Shown piece by piece: positions 56,106 to 64,000 of a stretch of 64,000 bases of DNA. The position numbers and the translations under genes were made by a program. Source of the DNA: Lenzites betulinus (Eukaryota; Basidiomycota; Agaricomycetes; Polyporales; Polyporaceae); NCBI GenBank assembly GCA_022264855.1, contig JABYQU010000022.1, positions 62,001 through 126,000 on the forward strand. The letters run 5' to 3'. The notes beneath the pieces are model-generated. The model was not told the origin of the DNA and made no database searches. It saw nothing but the letters and a program-made list of their open reading frames with translations. How positions within the stretch are numbered: the first letter of the stretch is position 1; the number at the start of each line of letters is the position of its first letter.

Positions 56106-57177
56106 ATGTTCCGAACGCTGATGACCTCCGCCTCGGCTGCCGCCCCCGCTCTCCTCTCCACGGGCCCCTCGTCGTCGGCGACGCCTGTTCTCTCGCTCAC
56201 TCAGCCACTCACGCGTCGGTCGTGCAATGCCATTCGAACCGCGCTCCAGTCTGCATACGCACACGCGGAGGACACGCCCGACCCGGCGGAGGCACATGCC
56301 GCGGTGCTCGTCCCGTTCTGCAACGTTGACGGCAAGCCGGGCGTCCTGCTGGAAGTCCGCGGAAAGCTCAGAACACACTCTGGCGAAGTCAGGTACGTCG
56401 CGCGCTGCATGGCGTCGTAGGTCTGCGAGAGAGCGATAGACACGGACGCGGCCCTCGGACAGCTTCCCCGGCGGCAAGGTCGACGAGGTGCGTCCAATCC
56501 CCGCCGCGCGCGTACTACGCAGGGCGCGGGCCTGGAACGCGTCGGGTGTGCGACGCTGCTCATCGTGCTACTCTTCTTTCAGACAGACACATCTACGCTA
56601 GCTGCTGCACTTCGGGAGACCGAGGAGGAGATTGGGATCAGCCCTGACCAGGTCGAGGTCCTCGGACGCTTCGGGCCTCCCGAAACATCACTCAAGGGCC
56701 TGCGAGTCTGGCCCTACGCCGTACGTTGCCCAGCGGGCTCCCAGCACCCCGTGCTTTCGGTTCGACGCGCGCAGCCACTCACGTAACACATAGGCTTTCA
56801 TTCATCCCGGCGGCACGGCGGCGTCTGCAGCGCTGGACGATGATGCGCCACTGCCCTCACTGTCGCTCGCATCCCTGACGCTTTCGCCACGCGAGGTCGC
56901 GCACGCATTCCACCTCCCGCTGTCGGCGGTGCTGTCTCCGACGCGGATGCACTCGTACCTCTTCCGCGGGGCGCGGCCGTATTACGCGATCAGCGTCGCG
57001 GACATTGTGCGCGGGCCCCAGGGGGTGCACTCCGGGGGCGGGGACGAGGTGCAGTGGGCGACCGACCCGGAGCAGCGCGATGAGATCGGCGGCGGTCGGG
57101 AGGGCAGGCTGGAGGTGTGGGGGCTCACGGGGTGGTACCTGTACTCGCTGATGCGAATTTTGGGCGTGTACGAGTAA
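56106..57177 (+). CDS. PCD1: Nudix hydrolase of the CoA diphosphatase (Pcd1/NUDT7) type
   Basis: 277 aa. Exons: 56106-56392, 56463-56487 (25 nt), 56583-56720, 56794-57177. The Nudix box FPGGKVDE then RETEEEIGI is split by an intron. AAVLVPFCNVDGKPGVLLEV, VRGKLRTHSGE and LGRFGPPETSLKGLRVWPY around it fit the CoA-pyrophosphatase branch, which hydrolyses CoA, oxidised CoA or acyl-CoA in peroxisomes or mitochondria. The N-terminus (FRTLMTSASAAAPALLSTG) is Ser/Ala-rich with one Arg and might be a targeting segment. The C-terminus ends GVYE, so there is no PTS1. An Asp/Ser-rich insert (LDDDAPLPSLSLASLTLSP) is unusual. Divergent from ETP1. Confidence 0.88.
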
Positions 57178-57914
57178 ACGTTCATCACGCACAGGCCTGC
57201 GGGCGTGGGGGACGTTCAATCCACAGGGGGATCGGAGGGGGAGCGGCGCGGAGTTGGCTGCGGGGCTGGTCTGTGTGAACAGGCGGATACTCCGCGGCGG
57301 CGGACAGCCCGAATATCCGCTGGGCTGCCACTGGCCAGTGTGCTGCCCCGACGTCGGAGCCCAATGCCCATTTTGCTTGATGTGGATTCATGCAGCGGTC
57401 AGAACGCGCGCGATTCGGGATCCAGGGACATATGTTCTGCTCTGGAAAGGCGGCGGGACTCCGGGCGTCATAGCGGTATTTGTATCCAGACAGAATCACG
57501 CAGGCGGCTCCGGTCCTTTGGGCCTGCACACATTATGACGAACGCTGGGTGCGCTGCGAGCAGGAATCCATGCACCCGGTATGGACATAGGTCGGGACTA
57601 TGCCGCAAGCGACGACTCGAGACATATGAGCTTTTTTGACAGCGCAGCTCACCCCATCCTCGTCTGATTCCCAAACCCCCCTCGGCATTTCATATTCAGC
57701 GGGCTGCGCGACGGTTTGAATGAGCGGGAAATGAGACATGTGAGCCTGAAACAGCGGTCGGACATATCGTCGGGGCTGAAGCCGACGTCGCAAGTGCCAT
57801 TCGCGGCTCGGACGCAGTCTGTCAGGGCGCGGTGGCCAGTTCAGGGAAGCTGAGGCCTGAGGCCCGCGGGAGAAGCGAGAGCACGTCTACGACGCATTGG
57901 ATACATTGAACCGA
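57178..57914. other. Convergent intergenic region
   Basis: Between the 3' ends of the Nudix and Vma12-like genes. No gene recognised. Confidence 0.5.
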
Positions 57915-58818
57915 TTAGGCTGTCCCTACACTTCTCGTGCGTTCTGCTAGAACGCGCTCTCGTAAGTCGGAGGTGCCCGCCGTGCCTGCGGTTCGTATGG
58001 ACGACGCCAGCCCCACCGCAGCGGCGTCATGTGCATCGTCGGCCGAGTCCGGCGAACTCGCTGCCTCCTTTTTCTTGTCGCGGGCAGGAAAGCGCAGTGC
58101 CGCGGTGGGTGTGCGCATGCGTTCGCTCCGACGAGAAGACCATATCAGATAGAGTACGGCCTCGGAGGATGCGACAAGGATAGCGACAGATAACGCTAGA
58201 AGAACTCGCTGACAGGAGGAATGCGTGAGCCAAATGTCTGCATGCTCCGAGCCAATGACCCAGGCACCGGCGCCGTGCGTGGCCGTTGCTCACCCATTCG
58301 TCTCTCCACGCGAGGCGGCCAGACGCGTAGAACGCGGCGGCGGCAGACCCCCCAATGGTGAGGAGCGCATTGAGCACCGCAGTCACGGCCCGTCGGTCGC
58401 TCAGCTCGCGCCGAGAGGCGGCTTGCGTCTGCAAGGCCGTGCCTGGTACTGGCACAGAGGGAAATTTGCGATCTGGGGAGGTGCGTGTGCCCGCTAGAAG
58501 GGCGACCATGGCGTAATTCCGGCGCTGGAGGGGCGGCTCGCGAGAGACCAGTGCCTGTTCGCCAGCGGCCGTTCTGGACCATTTGGAAATGGCGGCGAGG
58601 AGGTCATATGGGACGGTTGGCGTTGCTTCTGGAGCTGCTGACTGGGCAGACGACGCTGCGGAGTGAGTGCTGGGAAGACTGGATGGTGGCGGGTGCAGGG
58701 CACTGTCCAGTTCGGCGGCGAGAGGCTGAGGAAGAAGCGGGAGGAGCGGGCGGAGGGCGTGTGCGAGATGATCTTCTAACGACACCGCCAGGGTCGCCGG
58801 TCCGCCATGTCCTGACAT
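57915..58818 (-). CDS. VMA12: Vma12-like ER assembly factor for V-ATPase
   Basis: 272 aa from two exons: 58818-58294 and 58208-57915. Vma12 (Vph2) with Vma22 assembles the V0 sector of the vacuolar ATPase in the ER. The cytosolic N-terminal half is Ala/Pro/Ser-rich. Conserved core: RRELSDRRAVTAVLNALLTI, GGSAAAAFYASGRLAWRDEW and, across the intron, RVLLALSVAILVASSEAVLY then LIWSSR. These form two membrane segments facing each other in a hairpin, as in the family. A soluble C-tail of about 70 residues (KKKEAASSPDSADDAHDAA) follows. Assignment rests on the two-helix core, so it is good but not certain. Head-to-head with the ataxin-10 gene. Confidence 0.8.
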
Positions 58819-59086
58819 TATTAAACGAGGAGCGGCGTGGGTGCGAGTTAAGTGCGGCGAGGCACTGCAGGCGGTGCTGGACGAACAACAAGGAGGAGGA
58901 GGCGCGTAGGCGCGTGTGGGCGTCAACTAGATCGCGCGAGCGAGGCCCGATCGATCAGTGTCGCTTGCACACAAACGACGACGACTACTCCGTCGCGAGC
59001 AACAACATGTGCTCTCGCTCACTCCGCACAGCCCTCGAATAATTCATTTCCGCCTCGGACTCGCCGCCGAACTCAATCCGTACAGC
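58819..59086. promoter_or_regulatory. Divergent promoter, VMA12-like and ataxin-10-like genes
   Basis: 268 bp between start codons. No TATA box or recognised operator. Confidence 0.5.
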
Positions 59087-61563
59087 ATGCTTCCCGAAAG
59101 CGTACACAGAATCCACAGGGCAGCGCACGCATTCGATCCCGACATCCCGGACCAAGTACGCGTCCTGACGGACGTCCTGGACGAATTCGCTTCGGTTCTT
59201 GCAGCGAGTGACGACGCCAGGTAGGCCAAGCCGTTTGTGCTCACCCCTGGTGCCCCTGACCATGTGCTTGGGTTTCCAGGCAAGACATTGGCAATGCGGT
59301 CAAACCGTCTATCTGGCCAGTTCTCCACTCGCTATGGCAATCCACTGCCCGCGCCCATGCAGATCCGGACCCCGCAGACGCCCCCGGCCTCATCCGCTTG
59401 TCTGTCAGTCTCGCCAAGTTCACCCGCAACCTCGTAGCCGCGAACACGGCCAATCAAAATAAAGCTTTGTGGGTGCATCTCCCGCTTTGGTTTTGCACCT
59501 CCCTTTTCAGAAACTTATCCGCATACGCACCCTCTAAACAGCGTTAATGACGGGGCCATTAGAAGCCTCATTTATCATTATACATCTTTTAATGCAACTC
59601 AAGACCCAACCTGTCAGTCCGTGTCCGTCTTCATTATGCCACCCTGTGGATCTCAACGTTCCGCAGCCTATCCCGCGGCCAGGATGCTCACCCAAGCGCT
59701 GTCCAACATCGTCACGGGAAACGATGCACTGGCCCAAAAATTGTGGTCCACCTATCTGAACCTCCCGGAAGAGCAGCTCATACTCACGTATGCATATCTT
59801 ATTGCTTAATTTGCTGCAGCGCCCTGATATTCCATGCGGTCGTTCTCTGTGTAGCCGCCTCTTTGCATCTCCGGACTCACGCACGGTGTCTTCGGCCTTC
59901 GTGCTGGTATTGAATTGCGTGCACGATAGCGCGGATAGGACGTACGTCTTCGCCCGCCCCGAATACACCAGGTGGCCGACACGCATTCCTTGTACAGGGA
60001 ATTACTAGTCAGAAGTCCACGGGGCCCCCGAATATGTCTTACGATGCTGGACCGAATAGCCTCGCTGTTCGAGGCCGAAGAAGCTAGCGAAGCCGGCCGT
60101 GCATTCGACGTAGGGTATGTGGTTACGCCAAGGCGTATTATGACGCCGCGTTTGTGCACTTGCTGCGGCTACTTACCTACTTGCCGATTTTTGCCTCCGA
60201 AATAGGCACGTAATTATCGAGCGAATAATTGAGGAGGGCCTGGCGGCGGAGCTGTACATTCGTTTGACCGTGTAAGCCGTCGTTTTGCTTCCCTGACGAT
60301 TATTCGCCGCAGGATCAAACTCTAGCTTGATTGGGAGTCGGGCTGTATTGACCACCGCCCCCAGAGACGAGGAAGTGGTCACGCCGCACCAGACCACCCT
60401 GCTCAAGCTCGTTGACTCGCACCTGCACGCGTCGCAACACGCTCACGAGCTTGCGTTGGCAAGGCGACGGGGGACAGATGGTGCCCGCTCGCTCTTCGAT
60501 GTGCTCGTTACGAACTTCTTCACATTGTGCGCATACGCACAGGGCGCAATCAAGAGCGCGATAGCGTCCGGTGGGAACGTACCCGCCCCGGATCCAACGC
60601 CTAATCCTCCGCTAGGGCCGGCGCCCCATTCCGAGGCAGTACTATCTCCACCACCGTTGCAAAACCTCGACCTGCTCCTTCCCAAGGTGTGCGAAGCCCT
60701 GGTGCTGGTGACCCAATGCCTCACTACGGTGGCGTTGCGGGCTGAGGAAGCCGTCGCAGCGCGCTCCGGGGACGCATCGTCCGTACCCACCGCCGTACGG
60801 TTGCCACCCAAGGAGCTCCTGGTCTCCGCGACGGGCACGTCTGGCCAGGGCAGCGTCGAGAGTCTGATTGGTGCGTATTCACGTACGTGCGGGTCTGGCG
60901 TGTCTGCTGACCGTGCCGCTATCGGTTCCCCGCCTTGGCTTTCGATACGGGCAGAGACACTCCGGCTCATCGACGTGTTTATTCCTCGTATTACGTATGG
61001 GAGGCTCGCGAGGCGCCCGAGCCCGCCGGAAGGAGCGCACGGCTCAATGCAGGAACACGAAGTCCCACCCCAGACCGCGGACATGGCTGGGGCACCGCCG
61101 CCCCAAGCGGTGCAAGCGGCGCAGGGCTTCGCGCACGTCAAGCGGGACCTCGTTCGCTTGCTTGGTATCATGGCGGCGGAGAACCGCATGGTGCAGGACC
61201 GCGTCCGTGCATGCGAGGGCATCCCTGTCGTCATGAACCTGTGTGTCGTGGACGACTATAATCCATGTGAGTCCAGACCGCACCCCCTGTTTGTATTGGC
61301 CCCGCTCCGAGGGCCACTGAGGAGCGGGGGCGAGAGACACAGGATCTGGACCTCGGCCGGTGCAGACAGAGCGCTGACTGGTGGTGTGGTCTGTCCGGTG
61401 ACCCTTAGACCTGCGGGAACATGCTATCTTTGCGCTGCGGAACATATTGCACGACAACAGGGAGAACCAGGCCGTGGTGGACGCCATCAAGCCGGTGGGG
61501 AAATGGGACGAAGAGAAGGTTTTGCGCGACATACGGGGCGGGGCGCTCAGCGCGCCACAGTAG
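59087..61563 (+). CDS. CTR86: Ataxin-10/Ctr86-domain protein
   Basis: 585 aa from ten exons: 59087-59220, 59280-59468, 59511-59542, 59667-59787, 59855-59941, 59998-60114, 60206-60271, 60326-60870, 60955-61266, 61409-61563. It is an armadillo-like helical protein. N-terminal blocks: RQDIGNAVKPSIWPVLHSLW, RLSVSLAKFTRNLVAANTAN and LTQALSNIVTGNDALAQKLW. C-terminal ataxin-10 block: FAHVKRDLVRLLGIMAAENR, VRACEGIPVVMNLCVVDDYN and YLREHAIFALRNILHDNREN. In yeast the homolog Ctr86 is essential with poorly defined function; ataxin-10 has roles in cytokinesis and neurons. The start is the first ATG in a frame open further upstream; exon 3 (32 nt) is the least certain. Confidence 0.85.
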
Positions 61564-61890
61564 CACCCACGGATCGGAGTCGCGATATAGCATGTCTACT
61601 ATCGCAAAGCTTGTCGGCGACAACAGCCGCATCCGTGAATGGACTTAGTGACGGTCTGCGGCCGGGCCGCACCTACGTACTGTACAGCTGTCGCCCACTG
61701 CAATTTAGGTGCAGAAGGGACGACAGCGCGGGTATGTACACGGTGCAGCAGGCGGCACAGATCTGGGGTCACGGCCTTGTTCAGCCTCTGAATGGGGAGC
61801 GCGGAAAAAGCGCACAAATGTCTCAGCCATTTGCGATGACTAGTGTACAATGTCCGAGCCCGATGCGGGATGTCGTAACGCGCGATCAGG
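61564..61890. other. Convergent intergenic region, ataxin-10 gene to LEO1
   Basis: 327 bp holding both 3' flanks; no gene recognised. Confidence 0.5.
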
Positions 61891-63807
61891 TCAGTCCTCG
61901 TCCTCCTCCTCGTCCACCCCGATCGCGCGTCTTTTGCGGTGTCCGGAGGCCCTCGAGCGGTGCGGCCCGAAGTCGTCCTCCTCCTCCTCGCTCTCCACGT
62001 CCATCGCGTCCTCGCCGCCCGTGTCGGCCTCCACGTCCTTGGCGCCAGAGCTGCCGGCCGCCTCGTCTCCGCCATCCCGCTGTCGCCGCTTCCGTTCGGC
62101 CGCCTCGTTCTGTGAGATCTGCGCCTCCAGGCGCTCGAGGTCGTCCTCCGCGCCATGTTCTTCTTCCGCGCCCCGGTTTGCCCGCTTGCGCTTGCGGCGC
62201 TTCGCCCCTTCCTCTGCGAAGTCTTCGTCCTCGTCCGTGTCTGCGACAAGGAAGTCGTCGGTCATGTACTCGCCGGGGCCCTTCCGGCCGGGCTCGTCCC
62301 CGGACTGCTTCCGCTTCCCCTTGCGCCCCGCGGACTCGTCTCCGTACTCGTCCTCGGACCCGCCCCGGCCAAACCCGGCGTCCTCGTCCTCGTCGTCGGA
62401 CCACATATCGTCGCCCGTGCGCTTGCGCGCGTACCCCCCGCGGCGCCGGCGCGGCCCGCCGAAGCCGTCGTCGTCGCCGCCGAGCCCGCCCGCGCCGCCC
62501 GCGCGAGACTTGCGCGGTTTCCGCGCGGCCGCCTTCTCGAGCTCGAGGCGCTCGCGCTCGGGGTCCGTGGTGGGCTCCGGGGCGAGGCGCAGGCGGGCGA
62601 CGCGGGTGTGCTTCTGGCCGACGGCGCGCACGAGCATGCGGTGCGTCTCGGACTGCATGCCGGTGGGGCGCAGGCTCATGTAGCCCGTGACGAGCGCCTC
62701 GCACTGCAGGATCTCGGCGCGCTTGTGCTGGGCGACAAGGTAGGTGAGGCCGGTGCCGGCGCCGCCGGCGGACCCGCCGGCCTGCTGGGACTGGGACGGC
62801 TGCGATTGGGAGAGGGGGGGCTGGGAACCGCCGAGGGCTTGTCGCGGGACTGCGCCGGAGGTGTCGATGGACTGCGTGATGTCGAGTATCTCCTTTCCGA
62901 GCTGGAGACTGAGCGAGCCATCAGACCAGCGGACGATTCGACTATTAGATTGCCTCCGCTGAGAACATGGGAGCGAGACGCCGGGTGTGCGATATGAGTT
63001 GCCGGAGAGCGGAATTAGAGGGAAGACGTCAGCGAGGGGTGGGGTGGCTAATGTATCAGCAGGATTACTCACGTCCTGGCCGTACTGGTCCTTTGACCAC
63101 CGCCAGCGGACGGTATTCTCTACTTTCAGCTTAATTGACATGCTCTTTTCGCGGAGGGACTCGGACTGTTGGGACTCCTCGTCCTCCTGCTCCGGGCCGA
63201 CATATGTGTCAGGATGGAACGGCTTCGAGTCTACTTTGATAAAGTTGGGCATGCGGATGACCCAATACTGAACACAGGACGGTGGCGTCAGCAGCGGCCG
63301 GGCGAAGTTGAGTGTATGAGCAGGACAAAACTCACGCTGCCGTCCGAGCTCCTCGGCACTGGGATGTTGGGGATGGCGACGTCAGCCTCGAGTCTCTGTT
63401 CCAAGACTTGTTCTGGCTCGTCTTCTTCGGCGTATTCCAGACGTTCTCTGCGGTGGCGCTCGGGCGAAGACAGGCCGTCGTCCGGGTCCGCGTGCTCAGA
63501 GGTAGCGGAGGACGCGGAGTTCCTTGGGAGATGAAGGCCACTTTAGGATATACGCATGGGGAACGGAGGGAGACGCGCACTCGTGCTCGACCATGTTCAC
63601 GTCCTCGTCTTCTCCGAAGAGGTCGTGCATCTCCTCCGGGTCGTCCTCCTCCTTGCCGTCATCGTGGGCGGGCGGGGCCAGGGAGGGCTTGAGGTCGTCT
63701 ATGTTTTCCATATCTGCATCCTCTGCTTTGGGGGAGGCAGAGGGGTCTGAACCAAGCGCGCCATGCGGGTGGTGGGGGGAGAGCAGGGCACCGGCGAGGG
63801 AGGACAT
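61891..63807 (-). CDS. LEO1: Paf1-complex subunit Leo1
   Basis: Paf1C rides on elongating RNA polymerase II and supports histone modification. 558 aa from four exons in transcript order: 63807-63581, 63522-63336, 63267-63073, 62958-61891. The acidic N-terminus (DDPEEMHDLFGEDEDVNMVE) and charged linker are typical. The Leo1 core reads YWVIRMPNFIKVDSKPFHPD, TVRWRWSKDQYGQD, SNSRIVRWSDGSLSLQLGKE, LTYLVAQHKRAEILQCEALV and GYMSLRPTGMQSETHRMLVR. The C-terminal 250 residues alternate acidic and Arg/Lys-rich stretches and end GVDEEEDED. A Ser/Gln/Pro insert (PPLSQSQPSQSQQAGG) sits within the core. Three GT-AG introns. Confidence 0.95.
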
Positions 63808-64000
63808 GGGGGCGGTCGCTGAACTGTGAACTTCGAGCTCGACGCGCTCTGCGCTCGACAGACGCCGGCCACAGTTCCTGTGCACGTGACCCATACTTTT
63901 GGCACATTTCGCAGCGCATCTCTCCCAGCAGCGGGCGTCGGACAGCGCGTGTCGAGGATAAGTGTCGCTTGCGAGCACCCCGATGCATCGCACAGACAAT
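63808..64000. other. LEO1 upstream flank at window edge
   Basis: 193 bp of LEO1 promoter or 5' UTR. A CACGTG E-box lies at 63883-63888. An in-frame open stretch continues upstream but adds no family sequence. Confidence 0.45.

Noticed and set aside
61886..62704. Second long open frames on both strands over LEO1
   Set aside because: Shadows of the GC-rich acidic/basic LEO1 C-terminus, which matches the family in the chosen frame.

Overview
This window looks like nuclear DNA of a filamentous basidiomycete (Agaricomycetes, perhaps a polypore). The gene set is fungal (velvet regulator, HET-domain proteins, Met5-type sulfite reductase, Arp9, Vms1, Paf1-complex Leo1). Genes lie close together on both strands, most carry many short introns (about 45-70 nt), and the DNA is GC-rich with strongly GC-biased third codon positions in several genes. 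I see no bacterial operons, CRISPR arrays, rRNA, confident tRNA or intact transposon. All exon coordinates come from my own reading of splice signals, reading phase and protein-family conservation, with no transcript data.

Layout. 1-2359: dihydroxyacetone kinase, cut by the left edge. 2360-8993: a 6.6-kb GC-rich stretch in which I find no convincing gene. 8994-10810: an MFS monosaccharide transporter. 12474-14537: a HET-domain protein. 14844-23970, all rightward: TIM23, a velvet regulator, a CYSTM-like small protein, cytochrome c1 and a Thp3/LENG8-like SAC3-domain protein. 24236-28413: head-to-head SEN2 tRNA-splicing endonuclease and dynein intermediate chain. 28888-30733: alanine-glyoxylate aminotransferase. 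31557-37255: head-to-head MET5 and ribosomal protein L30. 37435-42923, all leftward: Arp9, a three-finger C2H2 protein and phosphomannomutase. 43330-50481: head-to-head VMS1 and POL3 (DNA polymerase delta). 51016-53238: a second HET-domain protein. 53787-57177: head-to-head Etp1/BRAP2 and a CoA-type Nudix hydrolase. 57915-61563: head-to-head Vma12-like factor and ataxin-10/Ctr86-like protein. 61891-63807: LEO1.

Most genes are unrelated housekeeping genes, so this is not a pathway cluster. Functional themes include mitochondrial import and respiration (TIM23, cytochrome c1), transcription and RNA (LEO1, Arp9, SEN2, Thp3), translation and its quality control (L30, Vms1), replication (POL3) and central metabolism. 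The accessory-looking parts are the two full-length HET paralogs about 37 kb apart, the 6.6-kb desert, the C2H2 gene with its lower-GC flank, and a 630-nt intron in TIM23.

The most unusual observations are gene-structural: several microexons (7, 9, 11, 18 and 18 nt), four apparent GC-AG introns, and a one-base frameshift inside the conserved Vms1 catalytic domain. I did not find a clearly novel multi-gene system.
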